Origin: Lagopus muta
Taxonomy: Eukaryota; Chordata; Aves; Galliformes; Phasianidae
NCBI RefSeq assembly: GCF_023343835.1
Contig: NC_064437.1
Location: 56,370,972-56,434,971, forward strand
Direction: 5' to 3'
Length of the DNA stretch: 64,000 bases
Under the pieces are notes generated by a model, which made no database searches, was not told the DNA's origin, and worked only from the letters and a program-made list of their open reading frames with translations. A program made the translations under genes and the position numbers. Of this stretch, positions 25,951 through 36,262 are shown piece after piece. Every line of letters starts with the position of its first letter. Position 1 is the first letter of the stretch.

Positions 25951-26079
25951 CTACCTCAAGTGGTGTGCTAGGGGCTGGTAACTAAATGGGTGGTTAGGAG
26001 AGATCTCCTGGCTCACTTGGAGTTGTGGACCTGATGGAAACAAACCTTAATGTCAGAATCAAGGCTAGAGCCTTTCTCC

Positions 26080-26168
26080 TCATGGAACGATTAAGAGGAA
26101 AAGGCCTCCAAGATCATCTAGTCCAACCACCAACCCACCACCACCATGCCATTAAACCACGTCTCTCA
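26080..26168 (-). mobile_element. CR1 LINE 3' fragment
   Basis: Read on the minus strand this is CR1 3' UTR. The plus strand shows a diverged CTCATGGAACGATTAAG, AAGATCATCTAGTCCAACCAC, and an ACCACCATGCCATTAAACCA block. This is the subfamily type with 'ATGCCCACTAAACCATG'-like sequence, related to the copies at 36162, 50078 and 55215. About 90 bp remain, non-coding and strongly 5'-truncated. Confidence 0.9.
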
Positions 26169-27053
26169 AAATCGCCTGGGTGGACACGGGTACGAGTTGA
26201 ACTGTTACCTTGTCTCTCTGGAGAGAGGGCTGGCGAAAGCAGTTTCGTCCACATCCCACAGTTAAGAAACTGTGGCCCTGGGGACAAGCACAGCCGGCCG
26301 TGCCGAGTCACTCTCTCATGGCTTGGCTGTGCCTACTGATATGTGAAATGTGCAAACGGCCCCCACGGAGCTCCTTGGGAGCAGCATTTCCACACTGCAA
26401 GAAACTGTCTGCGCCCCTTGCACTGACTGGCATCTGTACTGACAGTCTGAAAGGAAATGCCTGAGTGGCTCACGTCTAAGCTATGTCTCTGCTAGGTGAG
26501 ACCATCTGGACAGAGCTGAATCATTTGCTGAAAGGAAAGCCCTATGTTCAGCCCTATGGGTAGAGAGCATCAGGGCTCAGGACTCTGAAGTGAGTGCTGA
26601 AAGTATGGTTTCAAAAAGCAGAAAGAAGTAGCTGTTTTGTTTACCTTGCAGCTTTCCCTTCTAAAGAGGATGACGTTCATTTGGGAAGCAAAACAATAAA
26701 CCATGTACTGGTTCGACTTGCAGCTTTAGGGTACAATGTTTTGCATCTGATTTCTGGTGACCAGTGAACTAAGCTGGGCCATTTCTTTTCAGAAGTGCAG
26801 AACATCCGTGATTAACTGGCATCATTTAGACTCCCACATTCTCTAAAATTTGGTCTTTCCGGATCAGTAAACTCAGAAACCAATTTCTGGTGCTTCACAT
26901 CAGCTCAGATCTACAGAACTGCCCACACTGATTTTCACTATAATGGAAAGGATAAATCTGACATCACTGAGCCTCTTCCACTAAAATTCGGCAGCCTTTA
27001 CTCATGTGAGGTGAGAAGGAGTTGTGTAGTGTATTATGTTCTTCTTGTACACC

Positions 27054-27095
27054 TCCCCCCCACACACTCACACACACTTATTTATATATATATAC
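27054..27095. repeat. C7, (CA)n and (TA)n compound repeat
   Basis: Seven C run into an interrupted CACACA tract, then TTATT and six TA units (27083-27094). It is a compound microsatellite. Confidence 0.85.
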
Positions 27096-27895
27096 AATCC
27101 CCAAAGACTTTTTGTCTCAGCCACCTTTTAAAGTAAACTGCTCTACCTTGGATGTGTTCCATATCAAAGCTGGGAAGCCTTAGTACACACAAAACAGGCT
27201 GGATTGCAGATGATGAAGCAAACGCTTATTTTACCTGCATTTATTTTTTGGTTTGACAGAGAGAACTTTCAGCACCTAGACCTGTGAATTTACAGGTGGT
27301 AATATTATGTTGCTACTGCAGTTCAGTTTGTTTCCTCTATGTAATCTCTAATGTTTCTCATGAAAGTTCATCTCTGAGGTAAGTGTACTCAGTGGGGACA
27401 CTTGTGTATGTACCACTAGCCACCTGTTAAGAACTAAATGATTTCTCCTCTGCCAGGAGTGTGGATTCATGTTTTAGATCTGTTTCAAAAGAAGCAGTCC
27501 TGTCCTCCCCAAGCACCAGGCTGCATCTTCCTGCCGCCTCTCTTCCCAGTGCTGGCACTTGGGCTGGAAAGGATTCACCTCCTGCCTGCCTGAAGACATT
27601 TTACTTTCAGGGCTGTTTTTCAACTGGATCAGCAGGCAGGTCTGGCACAGCACCAAACCCCATGATGACTGGTACCCACACAAGAGAGCTGATGGCAATA
27701 TGTGGCAGGAAGGAAGCAGACTCAGATTGGTTTAAACTGACCATTAAATCCTTTAATGAAAGCTGCTAGTGTGTGTTAGCATTGATTTGCCTTCCGTGCA
27801 TGTCATAGCCATCCTATCTTCAGGTGCCGACCAAGTTTCCTGCTCAGACTTGTTTACGAAGTCTCCTCTCCTACCTGCTGTAGAGAACCTGCTGT

Positions 27896-27961
27896 AGCAG
27901 GGAGCTGGACTCAGTATCTCTAGAGAACCCTTCCAACTGCTATGATTCTGTGATTCTGTGA
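27896..27961 (+). mobile_element. CR1 LINE 3' terminus
   Basis: The last 65 or so bases of a CR1 copy are visible: GTAGCAGGGAGCTGGACTCAG, AGAACCCTTCCAACTGC, then ATGATTCTGTGATTCTGTGA, a diverged octamer tail. It has no coding capacity. The tail changes (TCTGTG for TCTATG) mark it as older or of another subfamily than the copy at 17994. Confidence 0.9.
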
Positions 27962-28267
27962 CTTTCTTGCTAAGGTCCAGCTGTGGTGTAGCTCACGTCG
28001 CACTGCAGAGCTGATGGGAGACTGGTTCTCATCAGATTGGATCTATCTGGGGATTTACACTGCACCCCCATCCTACGGTTTCACTTCTTGCTTCTGATTC
28101 AGAGGAATTACAAAGCCTGAAATGAAAGTTAGCTGAAACTGTGACAGCCCTTCATTATCTCTTTTCTTTTGGTAACAAAGATGTACAAAAGTCCGTCTGT
28201 GAGCAGAGCTGACATGAAGGGGCCAGGATGGGTGAGGAAGCCTTTAACAAACACCAAACCAAGCTGC

Positions 28268-28465
28268 TGTACCACGTCGGGGGCAGATTTTTGGTTTTTG
28301 GTTTTTGGTTTTGGTGATGTCCGCGAGCTTATAGGGGCAACTCCTGCCTGCACGGCACTTCGTGCTCCAGGAAGTGCGGCGCGTTTCGGCGGCAGGTGGC
28401 TAGGTGGCGCTGGGTCGTGCTGCTGTCCTTGCAGGGGGGGACCAGCTCAGGATCGTGTCGAGGTG
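28268..28465. promoter_or_regulatory. CpG-rich patch, possible small CpG island
   Basis: I count about 15 CpG dinucleotides by eye in this 200-bp stretch, 13 of them between 28321 and 28461. The surrounding kilobases are CpG-poor. A dense core of five CpGs sits at 28376-28393. CpG clusters in bird genomes often mark promoters, but this one is short and no flanking exon was recognised. Confidence 0.35.
28288..28314. repeat. (TTTTTGG)n tandem repeat
   Basis: Three exact TTTTTGG units and a shortened fourth (TTTTGG) occur in tandem, directly before the CpG-rich patch. Confidence 0.9.
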
Positions 28466-30737
28466 TTGATTTAGGGTGTAACAGGAACAGCTTTTCTGCA
28501 CAGACGTGACTTTGTGAGTCTCTCATGCAGAGCTGAAGAAAGAGGAGTCGCTGCTCTTTGTGCACCTTGCAAGCTGCGAACAGCTGTGACAAGGGACTCG
28601 GACAGAGCTCCTGTAGTGTTTGTGGCCATGCAAAGTTATCTGTTGAGTCTGTAAGTATGTCTGTACAGGGTGCCTCTTACAGGGTCACCTGGTGGGGAAT
28701 GGCTCTACTTCTTGTCTCTTCTAGGCAAGAAGTTTCAATAACAGTGGCCAATGTCTTCAGTGAGATTGCCACTTCCTTTGAAGTGCCAGGGGAACTACTG
28801 GATGTTCCTGGCACCCACAGTACCTTAATAAGCAAGGTCTGAGTGCTGTGCTGATCATGGCCTGACATCAGTGATGGGACACTTTTCTCCTGCAACACAT
28901 TTAGATTTTTCTCACCACCTGGAGCTATGCAAAGCTGCCATAACTGTGTAGAGAAGACTTTTCCCCCTCTATCCTGAGGGATTATGTTAAAAATACGTGC
29001 ATATTCTGTGTGACTTTGGTCTGATGAAAGCCCATGGCAGCTGAGCACAAGCACAGGTATCAGCCAGGGGCTGAAGCCCAGCCCAGTCTGAGTGCTCCAG
29101 CTGGGCTCCTTCTGCAGGCAACAAATGGGGCAAGATGAGGCATTCTGGATGTCAAGAAGCCCTGCAAAATGTAAGAGGGCTCTAAAAAAGTGTCCTTGCA
29201 GAGCTTTGCCTTGCTTGCATCAGTCATCCCTTCTAGGTGCTCTTTCCTGGCATAACGTTGGTGCAAATGTGTCGCTTGCTTAGCGCTGTAAAATGAAGGG
29301 AATTTGCTTCCTCTCTGACAGCTGAGTGATGTCTGCAGCCTGCTGTGAAACCCTCTGGTGACTCACTTCTCTCCTGAGGGGTTTCCACTGATAAATTCAC
29401 AAAACTATGTTCGTGGTATTATTTGTAGGCCTCTCCCACTCACCGTGTCCCGCCACGCTCTATTTGCCAGAGCACAGGCAGAAAACTCCCTCTGCCAGAG
29501 GCTCTTTCCTATGCCTCCCCGACACCTCCAAGTTCTTGGGGGCAGACACAGCTCTGAGAACAAATTACCCAAAAATTTGAAGAACTCAGAGCAACTTTTC
29601 TCTGTTCAGAAGTTAGCTGAGGGAGCAATTGAAGGTCTCAGTGGAGAGGTCACTGAGCAGAACCAATTCTGTCTCTAACCAGGCTGCAACCTCTCTCCTT
29701 TGTTTCCAGAGTCCTTTGGCACAAATAAGTAGTAAAAAGTCTCTGGGTCCAGAGAGAGCATTTCTGTCCTTTCTCTTAATACTTTCTACTGGTTTTGGTG
29801 CAATACGCTTGGGACTAAAAGCCTACACCTGCCTCTCTTAGGGGCCGCATGTCTTCAAGGGCTGAGTCACACAGCAGAATAGCTCCTTGGATATGACTGA
29901 AATAACACAAAGAGCTTAGCAAAGGGAAATGGCATTCCTGGTGGGAAGATCCATGAGGCAGTGTTGCAAAGGAAGTGGTTGAAACCCACGTGTTGTGTCA
30001 CTGCGGGCTGGGCTGAGCAAGGCACTGGCAGGAAGATCCATAGGCTGCTCACAGATGGCCTTTGGGATTACAGTGCCTAAGCTCCGTGGCTGAAATCATT
30101 CATTTTCAAGGGAAAACTGGCTGAAAAGTCCTGAGGCAGAGCAGCCCAATGAGGTACTTACCTTTTCAGTGGCCTGAGCAACATTGTCAGCAGGGACATT
30201 CTTCAGAGCGTGCGTAGAGCTGAAGTCCATCAGTAGGTGACCCCTTTGGTCCTGTCAGCAGGAATTTCTGCTGCCTCAGCCCCAATCCAGCCCACTCTCA
30301 GGCAGTGGGTTAGGGTCAATCATTAACCTCTTCTGGCCCTTACTCCTCCAGAGGCTGGGAGCACAGGCTGCATTGTGCTCGGAATTCTCTCTCTTTGAGG
30401 GAAAGGCACAGCCTGGACCAACCATGCCTGCGTCTCTCCCACCCCCAGTTATCCCACAGCTTTGTTCCCACGTTAGAGCTGCAAAGAGGAAGCAGTGAGC
30501 TAGACCAAAGGCATTGCTGTCACTTAGTCACTTTGGCCATAAACCTCCTCCTTCCAGACTTTTGTGGAAAGGTGAGTTTTCCTGAAAGATTGAGCTTTTT
30601 GTTTCAAAACTGGCAAATAGAGAAGCATGCAGGCAGTGGGACCTGTCCTTGGGGTGGGTGTGCTCTTTCTTTAGACTGTGGGTCAGAGGTGGCTTCTAAA
30701 ATCAGTGCACACAATGGAGCAGACAAACTTTTTCTCC

Positions 30738-30912
30738 TTAGGGTTTGTCTGCACAGGGACGTTTACCACTGTAATTATACCTTATGTTACACCAGTATTT
30801 CCACCCCATATGAATGTCCTTATTTTGAAATAAGTGTGTCCAAACAGAGCTACACTGGTGTTTTTAGCAGTATAATTATGCTAGCAAATTCTAAGTGTAG
30901 ACCAGACTTTCG
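30738..30912. mobile_element. Palindromic MITE-like DNA transposon remnant
   Basis: The whole 170-bp stretch is an imperfect inverted repeat centred near 30826. Its outer ends carry GTCTGCAC (30747-30754) against GTGTAGAC (30895-30902). Further in, TAATTATACC faces a TATAATTA block near 30871, TTACACCAGT (30787-30796) faces ACTGGTGT (30854-30861), and the centre reads CTTATTTTGAAATAAG. This full-length palindromic build without an ORF is typical of non-autonomous DNA transposons. The TACAC-rich ends and a TTA flank at 30738-30740 suggest the PIF/Harbinger-type 'Chompy' MITEs of turtles and crocodilians. The family name is tentative, and the right-hand TTA is not intact. Confidence 0.6.
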
Positions 30913-31947
30913 ACGCCAATGTCATGTTACAGGGTGAAAAGCACTGCTACAAACCACCATTATCTTCTGATAGCTAGCAATTCTGTGTTGACTTTTGCTG
31001 TTACTTATTTTCACCATCTCGTCTTTTTTTAAACTCTTTCAGAGCCATCTTTAATTATTTCAGTACTTAAGATCCACTTTCCCCTCTTCTTCCTCCCATC
31101 TGAAATGCACACTCTGATTTCGATGATGATCACAAGTGCAGTTAGAAAACCTAGCAGCTCTGAAAAGCAAGTGCAGGACCTCATTATACACAAGCCCCTT
31201 TGGGAAAGGCATGTATAACAGGTAGCTCACTCCACAAGCCCAGCAGCGGTGCGTTTATCAATTTAGACTCAGCATTATTGTCAGTATCTTCTGCAGATGG
31301 CAACAGCTTGTTCCATGTGAGAGGAATGGGAAATTTCCCAGCACACGGATGCCCTGATGTACAAGTTTAATTGAGACACCTTTAGAAGGACTCTGTCATT
31401 AATTAAGAATCACAGTTCCCCTCAGGATATTGATGCAGGCTGTGCTTACAATGTGTGCAAAGCCACGGCTCTCAGAGAAGTGTTTGGAAGAGTAAACAAG
31501 AGGCACGTGGCATCCTGAAATCCTCCACCTGAGGAAAAATCAATGTTGCTTTCCTTGCAACGCTTACGAACATCAGCACCCAGCAGACAGGAAATCTTAC
31601 AAAAGGAAAGAGCAATGATTTAACAGATCATTATCTGTATTCTGTAATGGACATACGGCCCTTTTGGCTGGGCAGCATGGACATGAATTAGTAACCATGG
31701 CCCCAGTCAAGGGTATGCCTGCCAGTCACTTTCCTTGCCAAGGCTTAAATGCTGCTGAGATGGTCCTTGCTAATGCGTCTAAATGGCTTCAGGAACCCAG
31801 CAGCTCTCCAGCACGGCTGAGCTGCCATATGACTGTCTGCATCTGACCACGTAGCTGCTTCCTGTGATAAGGGACGGGTTGTGCTGGCATCTGCCTGTAT
31901 GCACAGGCTGTGACGACTGCAGCCAGAACAGCCAAGTGAGGATCTTT

Positions 31948-31995
31948 TCTGAGAGGCAGAGACTTGCACAAGGTCTCACAGTTGTCTCATTTCCC
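31948..31995 (-). mobile_element. Possible MIR/L3-type ancient repeat scrap
   Basis: The plus strand reads GAGGCAGAGACTTGCACAAGG then TCTCACAG. This is close to the reverse complement of the shared MIR/L2/L3 core, in which a 'gaggcacagag' string leads to 'cttgcccaaggtcacacag'. The match is short and no wider alignment is obvious, so it is a weak call. Confidence 0.3.
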
Positions 31996-33335
31996 ATTTG
32001 TCCCCTCTTGCGAATGTGGACACCTGGGCTGGGGCGGGTTCCCAAAATCACACCCATGCAATCCTATCATCTTGGGTATATTTTTAGTGAGATGAGAAAC
32101 CGTTCATAAGAAACCTGCAGGGTCAGGTGTCTGCTGCTAAAAATCTTGTGAAATGGAGATCTGAAAAAGAGCTAAAAAGCTTCAGGTATCCAAAGCTTCT
32201 CTGCTTTTCTTCCAACTACATTCCCGGTCCCACAAGAAAATCTTGTTACTTTCATTCAAAGTCTGACTTCCCAAAGAGCAGAAAAAGAGCTCCTGGCCCT
32301 AAATAACATTCACTTAAGCCTGTCAAAGACAGAAACTTTTTAGGGGAGGCAGTAGGAAACACTGAGCAGAATAATTTAAATCTTATCCTGCTGTGTTGCT
32401 GTATTGCCCTCAAGGGGCTGCTGGGCTTCGTGACTCAAAGTCACCACTCGGAGGTTGGTTGGTGCTGCTGTCCTCGGGGGCTTTTCTCTGGGATGCAGAG
32501 AGTGGAGAGCCCTTTTTGGGGTGTTTCAAGAGCCCATCCTCAGCAGCTCGAGAGTTGTCACAGCCACAAGACAGGGGTCTCTTCTGTGGAAGAAGGCAGT
32601 ATGAGAGACATACTACTGAACCATCTTGTTGAGACTGTGTCACCCTGATAAACCACTGATCCAGAGATATGATACTGCAGCCTGGTGGCTCAGGTGTTTG
32701 TATGAAGAATGGATGCAGGTGTCAGTGATGGCATCAGGCCCTTAAGACTGTGCTGGGAGGAACAGTGGGTCAGCTGCACCTGAGTTTGCCTGCTTAGGAG
32801 AGGTCCTTCCCACTTCAGTTGTAGCTGGGTGGTTGAGTGGAGGCTGTGCTGCAAACACTAAAATGCCCGAGTTTTGGTGAGCACAGCCTTTGGTGTAAAG
32901 CCACTGCTGAATAATCTAAAAACAGAGCAGATATTTCAGTGAGAGAACAACATTTCTTCCACTAGTAGATGTCCATGTGATCCAAAAGCAGAAGTTGAGC
33001 TATTGGGTGCGTTTAAGGTAAGCTGAAAGGCCTTCAATCTCCAGGAGCAGATTGTATTCTAAAGCTTTGGGAATGAGGTACCTAGATGGAGGGCATGGCT
33101 TGACCTTGGTACTTGCAGTCCTTTTGGGGGGATAAAATTAGTAAAATAATCTAACTTCATATATTTGTACTGTGTGATTCAAAGGTCTTTGCACTTCTCC
33201 CTGGTGACCAGCAATAGATCCAAAGGAATGGTGCAGAAATATGTTAGGGGTGGGTCAGGTTGGGCAGTGGTCGTGGTCCCAAGTTGCCGCAGTTCAGGAA
33301 GTTTAGGCAATGCTCTCAGATGTGAAGTTTGATTA

Positions 33336-33355
33336 TTTTTTTTGGGGGGGGGGGG
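33336..33355. repeat. T8G12 homopolymer junction
   Basis: Eight T are followed directly by twelve G. It is low-complexity sequence, and its length is prone to sequencing or assembly error. Confidence 0.9.
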
Positions 33356-33989
33356 ATGGTTCTCTGAATCCAGGAATTGGACAGTGGTGACCCTTGTGGG
33401 TCCCTTTCACAGCAGGACACTTAATTAAAGAATGCACAAGTACATAATCAGATGAGCTAAACTTGCCCGTTTTTATCTCAGTTTGAATTGCTATTTAATA
33501 TCACACATACTCAGATCTACAGGTGTGGTTTGTTCTTCTCTGGTGATTGCTCAATACAGACTAGATTTTAGTGCAGGGCTGTAGTGAGAGTCCCGGGGCT
33601 CCTGGACTTGGCCCAACTGTATCTCCAATAAGTTAGAGATGAGTTCAAAAAGAAAGGCAAGAGTAGTTACAAGAGGAACCCACCACCTCAGCAGCAGAAC
33701 TGACAATAAACAATGGTTATTTCTTCCCTGTTACAGGTTTTGCAGGATGTCCTAATTACCTTGACATTATTAGTGCGGAAGTTGTGCTCTATCCACCCAC
33801 TAAGTACAGGAAACATGCCCAGTCTGTAATTCTATCCTTCACCTCACATGCCTCTGATGGGATGGAGTCGGAAAGGAAACTAAATAGCCTGGAAAGGTTA
33901 ACCAGAGACAGAGAAATTAACCCTTTCATTTTCTCACACTGGAAAGTGGATTTGGTGGGTGGTGCCGTAGAGGGAGACTGTTTACTTCC

Positions 33990-34050
33990 AGAATCATAGA
34001 ATCAAAAGGTCTAAGAGCTATCATAGACCTAATCTTAGCCCATAGAATAA
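33990..34050 (-). mobile_element. Probable CR1 3' terminal scrap
   Basis: The plus strand shows AGAATCATAGAATC, the reverse complement of the CR1 octamer tail, followed by AAAAGGTCTAAGAGCTATCATAGACC. That would correspond to a heavily diverged CR1 3' UTR. Only the tail is clear. The inner boundary is uncertain. Confidence 0.6.
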
Positions 34051-34080
34051 CACAAGTCTTTCAGTCTGAAATCTGATGTA

Positions 34081-34116
34081 TTTTTATTATTTTTATTTAT
34101 TTATTTATTTATTTTC
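34081..34116. repeat. (TTTA)n microsatellite
   Basis: TTTTTATTATTTTTA leads into five TTTA units. It is a tetranucleotide repeat in non-coding sequence, about 30 bases beyond the CR1 scrap at 33990. Confidence 0.9.
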
Positions 34117-35123
34117 AAGTGAGCACAAGAGATGCTGTTATGCAGCCTATGTTCTTTAGGTATACTCAGAAAGCACTCAGCAATTTCTTAGTATAAACTG
34201 ATTGTTAATTAACTTCTTTGTGTTGTGTTATGGGCATGAATTGTGAAGGGTTATATAGATCTGGATGTCCTGTTTGAGCTTTGAAAAGGGAAGCAATGAG
34301 AAGATACTCATTCAGGCAACAGAGGCTTCAGACAGGTTGAGTCGTCTTGTATCTGTTTCAAACGCTGCTCTAATTTGTTTCTATAGGACAATGAGGATTA
34401 GCTGAAGGTAATCTCTTTACAATGGTTAAATTAGTATAGGTGAGTCTGTTAGTATCAGGATCGTGTAAGTGTAGAAATAATTGTTTAAGTCAGAGCAAAG
34501 GGATGGGCAGAAATACTGGAGAGTGGAGTGAAATATGCTTGTAGAAATGTTTATTTCCTGTTACAGCCATCCAGCAAGAGGTAATGACCGAATGCAAATA
34601 ATCTTGCACCATCTTACTTGCACACCAAGTATGTGCACACGTGAGACCCTGCACAAAAGGATTGGCTGCATATCTATTAGCTGAGCTCAGCTTTTCGCTG
34701 TTCACCCATCCTGTATCCTCTGTGAAGGAAGAGGCTGGTTTATGAACTTGCTGTATTTAACTATGCCATGTCTTTTTACAAGGCACTGCGGTGTTACAAA
34801 TGTTTCCCTCTCCAAGGGGTCTGGAGGGGCAGGGATGCTTTTTGTGCTCAGCTCTGAGGATTGCCGTAGGAGGGAACTGCAATGCAGAAGGTTGGCTTTT
34901 GTGCTCACTTGTTCTGTGTGTTTCCCATTCAGACATAAAAATCACTCTGCTTGAAATTGCCCATCTGGTCTTTGTGACTGAGGACAAAGCCATAAAAAAT
35001 CAGGATAGGTTCTCCTTCCCTGCCTATTCAATACCATCAGCACTGAAGGCAGGATTGATTTGCCGTAGCAGGGTAGGAAGTCGGGGGAGGGGGGGAAGAA
35101 TGTAAATTCCCCGAAATAGTGGA

Positions 35124-35144
35124 AGTCCTGAGAACTTCAGGACT
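35124..35144. repeat. Perfect 8-bp hairpin
   Basis: AGTCCTGA (35124-35131) and TCAGGACT (35137-35144) pair perfectly around a 5-base loop. No following T-run or known RNA structure suggests a function. Confidence 0.8.
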
Positions 35145-35298
35145 GAAAATGTGATAATTGAGTTACTTTAGGGTTGGAGTTTTTCTCAGCAGTGACTTCA
35201 CAAAATTGGATGTACATGAAATGCTCACTTTGAAACCATGAGTTGTGGTGTTTGTGCTTTGTGGGTGGTTTCCTTCTTTATTGTTGTTTTGTTTTTGC

Positions 35299-35331
35299 TT
35301 TTTTTTTTTTTTTTTTTAAGAATTTTTTTTT
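35299..35331. repeat. Poly(T) tracts
   Basis: A run of about 19 T (35299-35317) is followed after AAGAA by nine more T. An A-rich run of about 11 with a preceding G-run lies further on near 35637-35654. Confidence 0.9.
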
Positions 35332-36161
35332 CCCCATCCCACTTGATAAGACTCATGTTTGAAAATGCAAACTCGATAGGAACAAAAGTTAACATTTCTG
35401 AGCTTCCTGAATTGCCTCTGTGATGTTTCTGTATCTCTGCTGATATTGCAAGTAAGGATGCTGAGAAACTGGGAGGAAGAAGGGGCCGTCATGGTTCTAT
35501 CCTTTTTCTTTTACTTGACTCCAGCTTCTCACAATCTCAGCCCTCACTATTGTGTTCTGAGAAACTTGCAGACTAAGCACCTCCGGGTGATTCAGCTGAC
35601 ATTTCTGTTTTCAGAACTTCTTACTAAGAAAAGGAAGGGGGGGAAAAAAAAAAAGAATGCAGCTCTCTGGTGGCAAACCTTTTTCAAGGACAACAGACTA
35701 ATTTCGTAACGCTTTATTTGCATTTTGAATCGATTGCTCCTGTCATCAGGTGACGGGCAGAGCTGGAAGAACAGGCTCCTTCCTGCCAGTTCCTTTTGCT
35801 AATTTGACAAAGGATCTTCTGGGCTCCAAGCATGTCCTGGAGAAGCGCAGGTCATGTTTATTTTCCTGCTCCTCCCTTCCAGCAAAATGGGAATTGTAGG
35901 AACAAGTGCCAAGAAGGCTGTGGGAGGAAGGGACAAGGACTTTGCACGGTGGCTTTTTGATGGCATGGTGTGAGTGCCCCAGGTTGGTTCCCTGACTGAC
36001 ACGTCTGGGCTGCTGCAGGGTGATGTGATGCAAGAGCGGGGCTTGGAGAAGAAATACAGGAGGTTCTGGAGGCTGACAGTACTCTCGTGAACCTGGAGAG
36101 CAGGTGTAATGGGTTTCAGCCAGAGACTAGGGAAATATGTCAAACCAGAAAGGCTAATTAG

Positions 36162-36262
36162 GATCATGGAATCATTAAGGTTGGAAAAGACCGCTAAGAT
36201 CATTTAGTGCAACCGTGAACCTATCACTACCGTATCAACTAACCACGTCCCCAGGTGCCACA
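36162..36262 (-). mobile_element. CR1 LINE 3' fragment
   Basis: On the minus strand this is a CR1 3' end. The plus strand shows ATCATGGAATCATTAAGG, TTGGAAAAGACC, AAGATCATTTAGTGCAACC and a diverged CACTACCGTATCAACTAACC block ending in GGTGCCA. It belongs to the same subfamily type as the copies at 26080, 50078 and 55215. About 100 bp remain and are non-coding. Confidence 0.93.

Larger units (their letters stand above)
18139..26079. other. Unique non-coding sequence, no gene seen
   Basis: Overlapping frames of up to 112 codons on both strands near 20067-20493 and about 107 codons near 22737-23060 and 25025-25692 show no domain that I recognise. The stretch holds a pyrimidine-rich tract, a G-quadruplex-type motif, a hairpin pair, a hexanucleotide microsatellite and a TAA-rich repeat, which are listed separately. 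A complex repeat-free block at 25735-25950 is noted as a possible conserved element. No RNA gene or further CR1 copy was seen. Confidence 0.65.
26169..33989. other. Unique non-coding sequence with small repeats
   Basis: Apart from the CR1 piece at 27896, the CpG-rich patch at 28268, the palindromic element at 30738 and a possible MIR/L3 scrap at 31948, nothing is recognised. The longest frames are 180 codons (30395-30937, plus) and 125 codons (28677-29054, minus). The first runs straight through the palindromic transposon remnant, so it is not a gene. Confidence 0.65.

Noticed and set aside
30395-30937. 180-codon plus-strand frame
   Set aside because: Its second half crosses the palindromic MITE-like element, and no protein family is recognised.
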